This document shows positions 28,990 through 38,748 of a stretch of 57,239 bases of DNA, in pieces (the stretch's first letter is position 1; every line of letters starts with the position of its first letter). A program made the position numbers and the translations under genes. The notes beneath the pieces were generated by a model. It searched no databases, was not told the origin of the DNA, and saw only the letters and a program-made list of their open reading frames with translations. This stretch comes from Lachnospiraceae bacterium (GTDB lineage: Bacteria > Bacillota > Clostridia > Lachnospirales > Lachnospiraceae), in assembly GCA_017620375.1 (NCBI GenBank), contig JAFZQN010000005.1, forward strand, positions 1 through 57,239. Direction: 5' to 3'.

Positions 28990-29750
28990 CATAGTCCTCC
29001 ATTAACAATTAATTTTTTACCTTTATACTCAATAATGCTCACATCAGCATCAAAAGTATCCTTTATAACCAGCTCCGTCACAATGGAGCTGTCACCATAG
29101 TATCGTATCTTTCCGTCTTTTATGAAGAAAAATACATCTCCTATACTTAGGGCCTCGTTCAGATCATGCAGCGAAGTAAGGACTCCTATTCCCTTTTCCT
29201 TCGTTCCCCGCAATATCTCCTTTAAAATGAGCTGTTCGTTTGCGATATCAAGATTACCCGTAGGCTCGTCAAATACCAAAAGCTTCGGTTCCTGTGCAAG
29301 GGCTCTTGCTATAGCTACCTTCTGTCTTTCACCGCCGGAAAGCTCTGCGGTATTTCGCATGGCAAGTTCCTCAAGTCCCATTTCTTTTAAAGTCTTAAGT
29401 GCGATCTCCTCGTCCTCTTTTGAGGCCTTAAGACCAAAATACGGAAGTCGTCCCAAAAGCACGGTATCAAATACCGTAAGGTCACCGAACTGTATATCCT
29501 GAGGGACATATGCTATCTGTTCCGCTCTCTCCCTGCGGTTCATCTTTAACAGATCTTTTCCGTTAAAATCTATTTGACCGGCTTCCGGTTTTTCAAATCC
29601 CAGAACAGTTTTAAAAAGCGTCGTTTTTCCCGAACCGTTTTTCCCGAGAAGTACACCTATCTCTCCGTCTTTTAAAGAAAGACTTATATTATCGAGTACT
29701 ACGGGAGATTTCCGTGTATATCTGAAAGTAAGATCAGTTATACGTAACAT
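28989..29750 (-). CDS. ABC transporter ATP-binding protein (FecE/BtuD type)
   Basis: 253 residues. Walker A is GKNGSGKTTL, the signature is LSGGERQKVAIARA, and Walker B is LLVFDEPTGNLD. It is the energising subunit for the adjacent FecCD-type permease and binding protein. It overlaps the permease gene by one base and the binding-protein gene by a few, as in a tightly coupled operon. Confidence 0.94.
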   Translation of the reverse strand: MLRITDLTFRYTRKSPVVLDNISLSLKDGEIGVLLGKNGSGKTTLFKTVLGFEKPEAGQIDFNGKDLLKMNRRERAEQIAYVPQDIQFGDLTVFDTVLLGRLPYFGLKASKEDEEIALKTLKEMGLEELAMRNTAELSGGERQKVAIARALAQEPKLLVFDEPTGNLDIANEQLILKEILRGTKEKGIGVLTSLHDLNEALSIGDVFFFIKDGKIRYYGDSSIVTELVIKDTFDADVSIIEYKGKKLIVNGGL

Positions 29751-30805
29751 CAGCCTCTGTCCCCCTTTCTGAAGAATATCACAGCAAGGAAGAAGGGAGC
29801 TCCGAGCATGGAGGTTATCGCTCCTACCGGTATGGCCGAGCCGTTGCCCATGCTTCTTGATATCGTATCGGCTATCAAAAGAAGGATACTTCCCAAAAGT
29901 GCAGAGGCCGGTATCGATACTCTGTGGTCTTTTCCAAGCAGTTTTTTAGATACATGCGGGCAAATGATCCCGACAAAACCGATGATGCCCAGAAATGATA
30001 CACATACCGCCGTAATAAGCGATGCCATAAGCATGCTTATAAAACGCAGTCCGGATACGTTTACACCTATACTCTTGGCGGAGGAATCCCCGCTCAAAAG
30101 AGCATTAAATCTCCAGCTTAAAACTATAAACAATATAAGTCCCGCTCCGACTACCGAAGCCATGATGATATCAGTCTTATATGTCGCTCTGCCGAGGTCT
30201 CCGAAATTCCATATGACTGCAGCGGACAGGCCGGTATCTGTAGCATAGAACTGGAGCAACGTGGTCGCAGCCGTCCATACGGAGCCTATGGCTATACCGG
30301 ACAGCACCACTACACCGGGACTGAAGGACTTCAGCCTGCAAAGGCCGAGTATCAAAAGAATGGAAAGGGTGGAAAATAAAAATGCGATAAGCGATGTGGA
30401 ATACGGATTAACACCCGTTAAGTAGTTTTCCGTCCTGCTGCCGGTCGAAAGGAATCCGCCCGCAAAAGCTATGATCGAAAGATTGGCTCCAAACACCGCA
30501 GCATTTGATACACCGAGTGTGGAAGGTGAAGCCATAGGATTTTCCAGATCGGTCTGCATGATAAGTCCCGATATCGAAAGTCCCGCACCGGCTATGATGG
30601 CCGCCAAGACTCGCGGTATACGGATGTTTCTTATGATCCTTATATGCGCGGACTTTCCTTCCCCAAAAAGGGCGTTTAAGCCGTCAGAAAAAGACATATC
30701 CGAAGAGCCTGTAAAAAGACATACCAACGCCAATATACAAACTATCGCGATCAATATGGTTATTATCAGCAGATTCTTCTTTCTGTTTTTTCTGACGGCT
30801 TCCAT
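29750..30805 (-). CDS. ABC transporter permease, FecCD family
   Basis: 351 residues with about ten hydrophobic helices. The family motif RIPRVLAAIIAGAGLSISGLIMQ is near residue 65, and GIIGFVGIICPHVSKKLLG near residue 265 contacts the ATPase. It imports siderophores, heme or cobalamin. It starts 22 bases after the aldo-keto reductase gene, so the four genes may share a message. Confidence 0.94.
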   Translation of the reverse strand: MEAVRKNRKKNLLIITILIAIVCILALVCLFTGSSDMSFSDGLNALFGEGKSAHIRIIRNIRIPRVLAAIIAGAGLSISGLIMQTDLENPMASPSTLGVSNAAVFGANLSIIAFAGGFLSTGSRTENYLTGVNPYSTSLIAFLFSTLSILLILGLCRLKSFSPGVVVLSGIAIGSVWTAATTLLQFYATDTGLSAAVIWNFGDLGRATYKTDIIMASVVGAGLILFIVLSWRFNALLSGDSSAKSIGVNVSGLRFISMLMASLITAVCVSFLGIIGFVGIICPHVSKKLLGKDHRVSIPASALLGSILLLIADTISRSMGNGSAIPVGAITSMLGAPFFLAVIFFRKGDRG

Positions 30806-30827
30806 CTATCGTACTTCTTTCGTTGTC

Positions 30828-31949
30828 TTATTTTAATGCATCAAGCATATCCTGTAAGCTTGCAAGGTTATCCCTGATATTTAAGTGCTGAGGACATGCT
30901 GTCTCGCACATACCGCACTGTACACAATTCTTGGCCTTCTGGTCATCCTGTACCATGCTCCACTCCCACTTGGTATGGCCTGCATTCTGATACATACCAT
31001 AGGTATTCCATATACGGAAGTTTCTGGGAATATCCACACCGTTGGGACAAGGCATACAGTAACGGCATCCTGTACATCCGTTAAATACGCGGCGTCTCAA
31101 TGCATCCGCTGTATCTGTAACTGCCTTCATCTCTTCGGGACTTAATTTCTTAAAGTTATTGAATGTCTTAAGGTTGTCGTCCACCTGAGCTTCATCAGAC
31201 ATACCGCTTAAGATTACCTTGATATTGTCAAATGAACCTACAAAACGAAGTGCCCATGATGCAGTAGATGCATCGGGAGCAAGACGCTTAAACTCTGTGG
31301 TAACATCCTCGGGAAGATTTGCCAAAGATCCTCCCTTTATCGGCTCCATGATAACAAGCGGTACACCGAGGCTTTCTGCAAGCTGAACGCCCTTAAGCCC
31401 AGCCTGCTCTTCAGTATCCATATAGTTAAACTGGATCTGGCAGAAATCCCATTTCCTGTATTCTATGATCTCCTTAAACGAATCGAAACCGTCATGGAAT
31501 GAGAAGCCAAGGAACCTGATCCTTCCTTTTTCCTGTTCTTCCTTTAAGTACTCGATAACACCGAGATCCCTCATCTGATGGAAACGATTGATATCAAGTG
31601 CATGAAGAAGGAAGAAATCCACATATGTCTTATGCAGTCTGTCAAGCTGATTCTGGAATATACTCTTTGCATCATCCAGGGTCTTTACATTCCAGCAGGG
31701 AAGCTTGGTAGCAAGGAAATAGCTGTCTCTCGGATATTTGTCAAGTACTCTTCCTACGAAAGGCTCGCTGTCCCCGTTATGATAAGGGAATGCGGTATCA
31801 AAATAATTTACGCCTGCCGCATAAGCTTTGTCTATACACTTCTCAGCGTAAACCTCATCGATCTTGCCATCCTTCTGAGGCAGTCTCATACAGCCGAAAC
31901 CAAGTAAGGATGTGCTGACACCCAGATTCTCAATAAACCTCTTCTCCAT
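30828..31949 (-). CDS. aldo-keto reductase with C-terminal 4Fe-4S motifs
   Basis: 373 residues. The N-terminal TIM barrel of the aldo-keto reductase family has FDTAFPYHNGDSE (catalytic Asp/Tyr region) and FFLLHALD. Near the C-terminus are CTGCRYCMPCPNGVDIP and CVQCGMCETACP, the cysteine sets for iron-sulfur clusters, as in the ferredoxin-containing AKR group of clostridia. The substrate is unknown. TAGGAGG is eight bases before the ATG. Its position before an iron-type importer could mean a shared iron response, but no operator is visible. Confidence 0.9.
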   Translation of the reverse strand: MEKRFIENLGVSTSLLGFGCMRLPQKDGKIDEVYAEKCIDKAYAAGVNYFDTAFPYHNGDSEPFVGRVLDKYPRDSYFLATKLPCWNVKTLDDAKSIFQNQLDRLHKTYVDFFLLHALDINRFHQMRDLGVIEYLKEEQEKGRIRFLGFSFHDGFDSFKEIIEYRKWDFCQIQFNYMDTEEQAGLKGVQLAESLGVPLVIMEPIKGGSLANLPEDVTTEFKRLAPDASTASWALRFVGSFDNIKVILSGMSDEAQVDDNLKTFNNFKKLSPEEMKAVTDTADALRRRVFNGCTGCRYCMPCPNGVDIPRNFRIWNTYGMYQNAGHTKWEWSMVQDDQKAKNCVQCGMCETACPQHLNIRDNLASLQDMLDALK

Positions 31950-31965
31950 AATTACCTCCTAAAAC

Positions 31966-32000
31966 AAAATAAGCCCAAATTTACTTCGGACTTATTTTAC
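31966..32000. terminator. hairpin between trpF and the aldo-keto reductase
   Basis: AAAATAAG(T)CC and GG(G)CTTATTTT form a stem with T-runs on both sides. It can end the trp operon transcript. A weak promoter (TTGTAT, 17 bp, TAAAAT on the minus strand) precedes it, so it could alternatively be a leader attenuator of the downstream gene. Confidence 0.6.
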
Positions 32001-32052
32001 TATATATCTTTATAAAATACAATGTGTCAGAATAGAAAAACAAGATAATACA

Positions 32053-32649
32053 TTATCCGTCAAAACGGGCATTAGTCATAAACGCTCTCATTTTTTCTAC
32101 ATCCTTTACCCCGTCCGTTTCTATACCGGAGCTCACATCCACACCGTACGGATGAAACTTTTCTATCGCCGGCCTGACATTTTCGGGGCTCATCCCGCCT
32201 GCTAAAAAGTAAGGTCGATTAAAGCTTTTAAGCATATTCCAGTCAAAGCTTACTCCGTCCCCGGTGCCGGCATCGAGCAGGATCATATCGGCACTTGAAG
32301 CCTCTGCTTTTTTAAGATCTTCTGCAGTTTTTATCTGAAAAGCTTTTATCAGGGGCTTATCGGTCAGCTTTCGTAAGTCTCTTATATAAGCCTCATCCTC
32401 ACTTCCGTGCAGCTGAGCCAGATCGATAATGCCTTTTTCCAAAAGGTCCGCCACCACTTTCGGGTTTTCGTCCACAAACACGCCAACCGCTTTTACTTTC
32501 AGCATACTTTTCAATATTCTTGCTTGTTCAAAAGAAATATATCTTTTGCTTTTTTTATAAAAGACAAATCCTATATAATCGGGTTTAAGGAGATTGGCGG
32601 CTTCTATATCCTCCGCTCTTCTTAATCCGCACAGTTTAATTTTCGTCAT
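32053..32649 (-). CDS. trpF: phosphoribosylanthranilate isomerase
   Basis: 198 residues, standard length. The family start MTKIKLCGLRRAEDIEAAN carries the catalytic Cys in KLCG. VDVSSGIE near the C-terminus is the phosphate-binding segment. It is the third step of tryptophan synthesis after anthranilate. It overlaps trpC by 14 bases and has AAGGAG inside the trpC end. It is last in the trpBAEGDCF operon. Confidence 0.95.
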   Translation of the reverse strand: MTKIKLCGLRRAEDIEAANLLKPDYIGFVFYKKSKRYISFEQARILKSMLKVKAVGVFVDENPKVVADLLEKGIIDLAQLHGSEDEAYIRDLRKLTDKPLIKAFQIKTAEDLKKAEASSADMILLDAGTGDGVSFDWNMLKSFNRPYFLAGGMSPENVRPAIEKFHPYGVDVSSGIETDGVKDVEKMRAFMTNARFDG

Positions 32650-33427
32650 ATATCTCCTTAAAACGGGTGAGCATTTCCTTTTTGTCGTTAGCCCGCATCA
32701 AAGCTTCACCGATCAGTACCGCATTAGCTCCTGTAGCTTTTACAAGCTTAATATCCTCAGGACCTTTTACTCCGCTCTCGGATACAAAGGTAATGCCGTC
32801 AGGTACAGTATCACGAAGGCGTTTAGAGAGTTCTATGTCGACACTGAAGTCTTTTAAGTTACGGTTATTGACACCGATTATCCGGGCACCGCAGGATACG
32901 GCTGTCTCTATCTCGGCTGCATCATGGCACTCGACAAGAGCGGAAATACCTAACTCATCACAGATACCTATGTACTTTTTGATCTGCTCTTCGCTAAGGA
33001 TGGATACTATCAAAAGCACTGCAGAAGCACCAAGTACCTTAGCCTCATAGATCATGTATTCATCTACCATAAAGTCTTTTCTTATGATCGGGATATCTAC
33101 TTCTATTGATATCTCTTTTAAGTACTCGTTTTTCCCGAGGAACCACTTGGGTTCGGTAAGCACAGAGATGGCATCCGCACCTGCTGCCTCGTACTCCTTG
33201 GCGATATCAAGGTACGGGAAATCTTCCGCGATGATACCCTTTGAAGGGGATGCTTTTTTGCATTCGCATATAAAGGAAAGACTCGGCTTTGAAAGTGCTT
33301 TTTCAAACGCGAAATCACCTTTTGGCATGGATAAAGCTTTTTCTGCCATTTCCTCAAGGCTTATCTGCTTCTTTGCTTCCGCTACTCTTAACTTAGCGTA
33401 TGATGCTATTTCTTCTAATATATTCAT
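32636..33427 (-). CDS. trpC: indole-3-glycerol phosphate synthase
   Basis: 263 residues from the ATG at 33427; an earlier in-frame TTG would overlap trpD by 20 bases and gives an untypical N-terminus. Motifs are FICECKKASPSKG (catalytic Lys), PIIRKDFMVDEYMIYEA, GVNNRNLKDFSVD and VSESGV. It closes the indole ring. It starts four bases after the trpD stop. Confidence 0.95.
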   Translation of the reverse strand: MNILEEIASYAKLRVAEAKKQISLEEMAEKALSMPKGDFAFEKALSKPSLSFICECKKASPSKGIIAEDFPYLDIAKEYEAAGADAISVLTEPKWFLGKNEYLKEISIEVDIPIIRKDFMVDEYMIYEAKVLGASAVLLIVSILSEEQIKKYIGICDELGISALVECHDAAEIETAVSCGARIIGVNNRNLKDFSVDIELSKRLRDTVPDGITFVSESGVKGPEDIKLVKATGANAVLIGEALMRANDKKEMLTRFKEIYDEN

Positions 33428-33431
33428 ATTT

Positions 33432-34448
33432 TTACCTGTTGCTGACCTCAATCATTTTCTCTAAGGTCTGCTTTGCTTTACCGGAGTCGATGAGTTCTTT
33501 TGCAAGTTCGATGCCGGCCTTGAAGCTGTCAGCCTTGCCGCCGATATAAAGTGCTGCACCGGCGTTGAGCAGTACCGCATTTCTCTTGTGCCCCTTTACG
33601 CCGTTAAGGATATCAAGAGTGATCTGTGCATTCTCTGCAGGTGTGCCGCCCTTAAGGTCATCCTTACTGCATCTCTCAAAGCCGAAATCCTCGGGAGTAA
33701 TGGTAAATGACTTAAACCATCCGTCCTTGATCTCACAGATCTTAGTGGGTGCGGAAAGTGATATCTCATCAAGCTTATCTGTTCCGTATACTACCATACC
33801 ACGCTTGATACCAAGGTTAACAAGTACCTGTGCCAAGGGCTCTACCAGATATCCGTCGTATACTCCGAGCAGCTGCATGGCAGGGGAAGCTGGATTGGTA
33901 AGAGGTCCTAAGATATTGAACACGGTCCTGAATCCAAGCTCACGTCTGATGGCACCTACATATTTCATGGATGTATGATATTTCTGTGCAAAGAAGAAGC
34001 ACATGCCTGCTTCCTTAAGCATCTCGATACATTTCTCGGGGCTCTGGTCAATATTTACGCCCAATGCCTCAAGACAATCTGCTGTACCACAGAGTGATGA
34101 TGCCGCACGGTTTCCGTGTTTAGCTACCTTGATGCCTGCAGATGCTGTAATGATGGCTGTGGTAGTGGAGATATTGAAACTGCCCGCGTTGTCTCCGCCG
34201 GTACCTACGATCTCAAGTACATCCATACCGGTGTCAACCTTTGTGGCATGATCACGCATAGCTGCTGCACAGCCTGCTATCTCATCGGTAGTCTCAGCTC
34301 TGGCACTCTTGGTGGAAAGTGCTGCGAGGAATGCAGCATTCTGAGTGGGAGTGGTCTCACCGCTCATGATCTCATTCATTACATCATATGCTTCTTTGTA
34401 AGTTAAATCTTCTTTATTAACAATCTTTACGATGGCTTCTTTTATCAT
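33432..34448 (-). CDS. trpD: anthranilate phosphoribosyltransferase
   Basis: 338 residues from the second in-frame ATG. The first ATG (34460) touches its Shine-Dalgarno AAAGG with no spacing, so the second is preferred, though its spacing of 12 is long. Motifs are [17 protein letters not shown] (PRPP loop), KHGNRAASS and [19 protein letters not shown]. It is not fused to the glutaminase TrpG, which is a separate gene. Confidence 0.93.
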   Translation of the reverse strand: MIKEAIVKIVNKEDLTYKEAYDVMNEIMSGETTPTQNAAFLAALSTKSARAETTDEIAGCAAAMRDHATKVDTGMDVLEIVGTGGDNAGSFNISTTTAIITASAGIKVAKHGNRAASSLCGTADCLEALGVNIDQSPEKCIEMLKEAGMCFFFAQKYHTSMKYVGAIRRELGFRTVFNILGPLTNPASPAMQLLGVYDGYLVEPLAQVLVNLGIKRGMVVYGTDKLDEISLSAPTKICEIKDGWFKSFTITPEDFGFERCSKDDLKGGTPAENAQITLDILNGVKGHKRNAVLLNAGAALYIGGKADSFKAGIELAKELIDSGKAKQTLEKMIEVSNR

Positions 34449-34490
34449 AGTGGTACTCATCCTTTCTGCATGTAATCTTTTTATTATTAC

Positions 34491-34536
34491 ACCTCATCAG
34501 TCAGCTTCGCTGACAGCTTCCCCTGAGGGGAAGCCT
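34491..34536. repeat. double-hairpin intergenic repeat between trpG and trpD
   Basis: Two adjacent hairpins, GTCAGC/GCTGAC and GCTTCCCC/GGGGAAGC. This CAGTCAGCTTCGCTGACAGC type of repeat is common in Lachnospiraceae genomes (recalled, not searched). A partial copy (TCAGTCAGC…GCTGA) occurs at 44842-44858 over the 3' end of hydE. Confidence 0.65.
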
Positions 34537-34549
34537 TAATATCCGGTGT

Positions 34550-35116
34550 TTAGTCTTCTAAGAAATTTTTTAACATCCTTTTTCCTTCGGGTGTCATTAT
34601 GGATTCCGGATGGAACTGAACTCCGTATATGGGGTATTTCTTATGCATTACGCCCATTACTTCGCCGTCTTCTGTTTCCGCTATTACCTTTAATTCATCT
34701 GGCAGAGTCTCCTTCTTTACCGCTAAGGAATGATATCTTGCTACAGGTGTGTTTTCGCTGCAATCCATAAATATGGGAGCGGTCCTGTCAAGATGTGCTA
34801 CGGACTGTTTTCCGTGCATAAGCTTTGATGCGTAAGAAACAACCGCGTCAAACGCGAGGCATATTGCCTGATGTCCGAGACATACACCGAGTATCGGAAT
34901 GTCCTTTCCGAGCTCCTTTACCACATCCACGATCACACCTGCGTTTTCAGGCCTGCCCGGGCCGGGTGAGATAACGATGTGACTGGGATGCATCTCTCTT
35001 ATCTCTTCTACTGTTTTCTCGTCATTTCTTATAACCTTTATATCCTGGGTAAGCTCTCCTAAGTACTGGTAAAGATTATAGGAAAAGCTGTCATAATTAT
35101 CGATCAAGAGTATCAT
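34550..35116 (-). CDS. trpG: anthranilate synthase glutaminase component
   Basis: 188 residues, class I amidotransferase. NYDSFSYNLYQYLGE at the N-terminus, nucleophile motif GVCLGHQAI, and C-terminal VQFHPESIMTPEG. It supplies ammonia from glutamine to TrpE. It overlaps the trpE stop by four bases (ATGA). It could also serve folate synthesis, as some TrpG proteins do, but the operon context favours tryptophan. Confidence 0.94.
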   Translation of the reverse strand: MILLIDNYDSFSYNLYQYLGELTQDIKVIRNDEKTVEEIREMHPSHIVISPGPGRPENAGVIVDVVKELGKDIPILGVCLGHQAICLAFDAVVSYASKLMHGKQSVAHLDRTAPIFMDCSENTPVARYHSLAVKKETLPDELKVIAETEDGEVMGVMHKKYPIYGVQFHPESIMTPEGKRMLKNFLED

Positions 35117-36579
35117 TCTTCTACCCCCTCAGCCAAGGTAAGAGCAGTAAGTGATGCCCTGGCCTTGTTCATGCACTCTTCAAATTCTTTTTCAGGATTG
35201 GAATCAGCCACGATACCTGCACCGGATCTGACGAATACCTTGCCGTTTTTCTTGTATGCGATCCTGATGGCGATACATGTATCCATATTGCCGGTAAAAT
35301 CTATATATCCGATGGCACCGCCATAGATACCGCGTTTGTTGTTCTCAAGCTCTCCTATAAGCTGGCAGGCTCTGATCTTGGGAGCACCCGAAAGTGTACC
35401 TGCAGGAAGCACTGCCTCTATGGCATCTAACGCATCCTTGTCATCCCTTATCTCGCCTCTGACTGTTGAGCCGATATGCATTACATGTGAAAAACGCTCT
35501 ATACTGTGGAGCTTTTCCACACTTACTGTACCGAACTTACTGATCTTTCCTAAGTCGTTTCTGCCTAAGTCCACAAGCATATTGTGCTCAGCAAGTTCCT
35601 TTTCATCCTTAAGAAGCTCGGCTTCAAGTCTCTTATCCTCTTCCTCTGTCTTGCCGCGGGGTCTGGTACCTGCCAGAGGGAATGTGTGAAGCACACCGTC
35701 TTCCAGCTTTACCAAGGTCTCGGGTGAAGCACCGGCCACCTCGATATCGGTACCTGAGAAGTAGAACATATAAGGTGAAGGATTGACTGTTCTAAGCATC
35801 CTGTATGTATTAAGCAGACTGCCCTCAAAAGGAGCACTCAGCCTGTTGGAAAGCACTATCTGGAATATGTCACCCTCATAGATGTATTTCTTAGCCTTCT
35901 TAACCATATCGCAGAATTCCTGCTTTTCAAAAAGAGGTGTTACGCTACCCATAAGTTTTCCGGGCTTTTCCTGCTTCTTTTCTCCATTTTTGATAAGATC
36001 GGCTAAGTGCTTGATCTCCATAGCCGCTTTATTGTACCCGGTCATACCTTCGTCAAGCTTCATGTTAACGATAAGGATTATCTTCTGGCAGACATTGTCA
36101 AAGGCTATGACCTTATCAAACAGCATCAGGTCAACATCGTTAAAGCCTTCCGTATCCTCAGGATTTCTCTTTGCTTCAGGCTCGCTGTAGCCTAAGTAGT
36201 CAAATGCGAAATACCCAACGAGTCCGCCTGTAAAAGGAGGCAGATTATCAAAGCGTACACTCTTGTATTCTGCTAATATCTGTCTGATATAGTCCGAAGG
36301 ATTATCGGTCTTTATCTTAACATCTCCCGCTTTAAGTTCACCGTCTATACAGGTGATGCAAAGTTTGGGATCAAAGCCGAGGAATGTGTATCTGCCCCAT
36401 TTCATATCTGAGCCTGCTGATTCAAGCATGTAGCAATGCTTTGATACGTTCTTAAGCTTTCTAAGCACCTCGATGGGTGTTATAAAATCAGATAAGAGCT
36501 CGGCACTTACAGGCATGATCCTGTATTCGCCTTTTTCTGCAAGCTCCCTCATTTTTACTGTACCGGGTTCTATTTTCAT
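35113..36579 (-). CDS. trpE: anthranilate synthase component I
   Basis: 488 residues. The chorismate-binding domain has GDIFQIVLSNR, PSPYMFYF, GASPETLV, PLAGTRPRG and AGTLSGAPKIRA. The N-terminal region holds the LLES-like tryptophan feedback site (YMLESAGSD), so allosteric inhibition is likely. It works with TrpG. It is separated from trpA by a 43-base gap that contains most of a REP palindrome. Confidence 0.95.
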   Translation of the reverse strand: MKIEPGTVKMRELAEKGEYRIMPVSAELLSDFITPIEVLRKLKNVSKHCYMLESAGSDMKWGRYTFLGFDPKLCITCIDGELKAGDVKIKTDNPSDYIRQILAEYKSVRFDNLPPFTGGLVGYFAFDYLGYSEPEAKRNPEDTEGFNDVDLMLFDKVIAFDNVCQKIILIVNMKLDEGMTGYNKAAMEIKHLADLIKNGEKKQEKPGKLMGSVTPLFEKQEFCDMVKKAKKYIYEGDIFQIVLSNRLSAPFEGSLLNTYRMLRTVNPSPYMFYFSGTDIEVAGASPETLVKLEDGVLHTFPLAGTRPRGKTEEEDKRLEAELLKDEKELAEHNMLVDLGRNDLGKISKFGTVSVEKLHSIERFSHVMHIGSTVRGEIRDDKDALDAIEAVLPAGTLSGAPKIRACQLIGELENNKRGIYGGAIGYIDFTGNMDTCIAIRIAYKKNGKVFVRSGAGIVADSNPEKEFEECMNKARASLTALTLAEGVEE

Positions 36580-36597
36580 GTTTGTTCCTTTCTACCG

Positions 36598-36628
36598 GTG
36601 TGACAAGGGGACGGTTCTCTTGTCACAC
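36598..36628. repeat. REP palindrome, GTGACAA family, at the trpA stop codon
   Basis: A perfect 10-bp stem GTGTGACAAG/CTTGTCACAC with loop GGGACGGTTCT. The TGA stop of trpA (36625-36623) lies inside the repeat. Related copies are at 53379-53411, 53684-53715 and 53945-53974. Confidence 0.8.
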
Positions 36629-37390
36629 TGCGTTTTTAATTGATTTTACGTATTCGGAAAGCTTTGCAGGAGCTTCCTTACCGTACTGTGCCACGATCCT
36701 TACCATGGCGGAGCCTACGATCACACCGTCGGCTTTTTTCGACATTGTTGCAGCCTGCTCGGGAGTACTGATACCAAAGCCTATGGCTGCGGGTGTATCG
36801 GTAGCTTCCTTTATAAGCTTTATTATAGAATCAAGGTCTGTGGTTATCGAACTTCTGACACCTGTAACGCCAAGTGAAGAAACTACATATATGAAACCTT
36901 TTGCCTGAGCAGCAATAGTTTTTATCCTGTCCTCACTGGTGGGGGCTATCATTGATATGAAGTCCATACCGTATTTTGCTGCGCTGTCCTCAAATTCACC
37001 GCGCTCTTCAAACGGACAATCAGGAATGATGATACCGTCTGCACCTGCTTCCGATGCGTTCTTGAAGAATTTGTCAGCACCGTAATGATATACAGGGTTT
37101 GCATATGTCATAAACACGATCGGAAGGTCATAATCTTTTCTTAAATCCTTTACCAGTTGAAATACCTTATCCGTAGTCATACCGGATGAGAGTGCCCTTA
37201 TATCGGCCTCCTGGATAACAGGGCCTTCAGCTATCGGGTCCGAAAAAGGAATGCCTACCTCTATCAGATCTGCGCCTGCCTCGATCACTGCCTTGAAATT
37301 TGCAAGGCTTGTCTCGTAATCCGGATCCCCTGCTGTAAGAAAGGCTATGAATGCTTTTTTATTGTTAAATGCGTTTCCTATCCTGCTCAT
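36623..37390 (-). CDS. trpA: tryptophan synthase alpha chain
   Basis: 255 residues. Motifs are FLTAGDPDYETS, DLIEVGIPFSDPIAEGPVIQ (catalytic Glu and Asp) and GFGISTPEQA. It cleaves indole-glycerol phosphate and channels indole to TrpB. It follows trpB by 75 bases containing a palindrome. Its final codon and stop fall within a REP element. Confidence 0.95.
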   Translation of the reverse strand: MSRIGNAFNNKKAFIAFLTAGDPDYETSLANFKAVIEAGADLIEVGIPFSDPIAEGPVIQEADIRALSSGMTTDKVFQLVKDLRKDYDLPIVFMTYANPVYHYGADKFFKNASEAGADGIIIPDCPFEERGEFEDSAAKYGMDFISMIAPTSEDRIKTIAAQAKGFIYVVSSLGVTGVRSSITTDLDSIIKLIKEATDTPAAIGFGISTPEQAATMSKKADGVIVGSAMVRIVAQYGKEAPAKLSEYVKSIKNAV

Positions 37391-37429
37391 TTATTAATCA
37401 CTACTCCTTATAATATCATTATCTTACGG

Positions 37430-37450
37430 CTCCGCTGCGTAGCAGTGGAG
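37430..37450. repeat. short intergenic palindrome, copy 3 (between trpB and trpA)
   Basis: CTCCGCTGC, GTA, GCAGTGGAG: the same 21 bases as in the carA-carB gap. It lies inside an operon transcript in both cases. Confidence 0.7.
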
Positions 37451-37465
37451 TTTGTTTGTTATGTA

Positions 37466-38671
37466 TCACTCGTATATCTCGACGCCACGGTATCTTGCTA
37501 TAGCTGCCACATCCTTGTCGCCTCGGCCGGATATGGTACATACTATGATGCTGTCCTTTGGCATGTTAGGTGCTATCTTCATTACGTGTGCTACTGCGTG
37601 GCTGCTCTCGATAGCGGGGATGATACCTTCTGTCTTTGACAGGTACTCAAAAGCTCTTACTGCTTCCTCATCCGTGATCGGTACGTACTGTGCTCTTCCG
37701 ATAGATGCGAGGTATGCATGCTCCGGTCCGATACCCGGGTAATCAAGTCCTGCTGAGATGGAATATACCGGAGCTATCTGTCCGTATTCATCCTGGCAGA
37801 AAAGTGATTTCATGCCGTGGAAGATACCCATGGAACCGTTTGCCATCGTAGCTGCGTTCTTGGGATTGTCAACTCCGAGTCCTGCTGCCTCACAGCCTAT
37901 AAGCTTAACTTCTTCGTCCTTTATGTATTCGTAGAAGGAACCGATCGCATTGCTTCCTCCGCCTACACAGGCTATTACCACATCGGGAAGCTTGCCTTCA
38001 GCTTCAAGTATCTGTGCCCTGCTTTCCTTACTTATTACAGACTGGAAGTCTCTAACTATGGTAGGGAACGGATGAGGTCCCATAACAGAACCGAGTACGT
38101 AAAGTGTATCATCTACTCTGGAAGTCCACTCACGCATTGCCTCGTTTACGGCATCCTTTAAGACCTTTGTACCGGTCTTTACCGCATGTACCTTTGCACC
38201 GAGCAGCTCCATACGGTATACATTAAGGGACTGTCTTATGGTGTCCTCCTCACCCATGAATATCTCACATTCCATATCCATAAGTGCTGCCGCAGTGGCT
38301 GTAGCCACTCCGTGCTGACCTGCACCTGTCTCGGCTATGACTCTGGTCTTTCCCATCTTCTTGGCAAGTAAGACCTGACCAAGTACGTTGTTTATCTTAT
38401 GGGAACCGGTGTGGTTAAGATCCTCACGCTTTAAGTAGATCTTTGCTCCACCCAGATCCCTCGTCATCTTTGATGCGTAGTAGAGAAGTGAAGGACGGCC
38501 TGCATATTCCCTGTTTAGTTTATCAAGCTCCGCTACAAACTCCGGATCATTCTTGTAATGCTCATAAGCCGCTTCAAGCTTATGGATCTCGTTCATAAGT
38601 GTTTCGGGGATGTACTGTCCTCCGAACTCACCGAATCTGCCTTTAACTGCGTTTTCTAAAATCTCGCTCAT
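37466..38671 (-). CDS. trpB: tryptophan synthase beta chain
   Basis: 401 residues, TrpB1 type. PLP-Lys motif [15 protein letters not shown] near residue 85, [12 protein letters not shown], and the phosphate-binding loop [10 protein letters not shown]. It joins indole and serine. As the first gene of the operon it directly follows the T-box leader, with AAGGAGG six bases before the ATG. Confidence 0.96.
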   Translation of the reverse strand: MSEILENAVKGRFGEFGGQYIPETLMNEIHKLEAAYEHYKNDPEFVAELDKLNREYAGRPSLLYYASKMTRDLGGAKIYLKREDLNHTGSHKINNVLGQVLLAKKMGKTRVIAETGAGQHGVATATAAALMDMECEIFMGEEDTIRQSLNVYRMELLGAKVHAVKTGTKVLKDAVNEAMREWTSRVDDTLYVLGSVMGPHPFPTIVRDFQSVISKESRAQILEAEGKLPDVVIACVGGGSNAIGSFYEYIKDEEVKLIGCEAAGLGVDNPKNAATMANGSMGIFHGMKSLFCQDEYGQIAPVYSISAGLDYPGIGPEHAYLASIGRAQYVPITDEEAVRAFEYLSKTEGIIPAIESSHAVAHVMKIAPNMPKDSIIVCTISGRGDKDVAAIARYRGVEIYE

Positions 38672-38710
38672 GTTTTGCCTCCTTGATTTACATCAGGTCT
38701 TCTCTTGCAA

Positions 38711-38748
38711 TAAAAAAGTCCTTGACAGAATATTCTTCTGTCAAGGAC
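38711..38748 (-). terminator. T-box-controlled terminator of the trp operon
   Basis: A perfect 12-bp stem GTCCTTGACAGA/TCTGTCAAGGAC in the transcript, ending in TTTTTT. It lies just after the T-box sequence, which would form the alternative antiterminator with uncharged tRNA. Confidence 0.9.
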
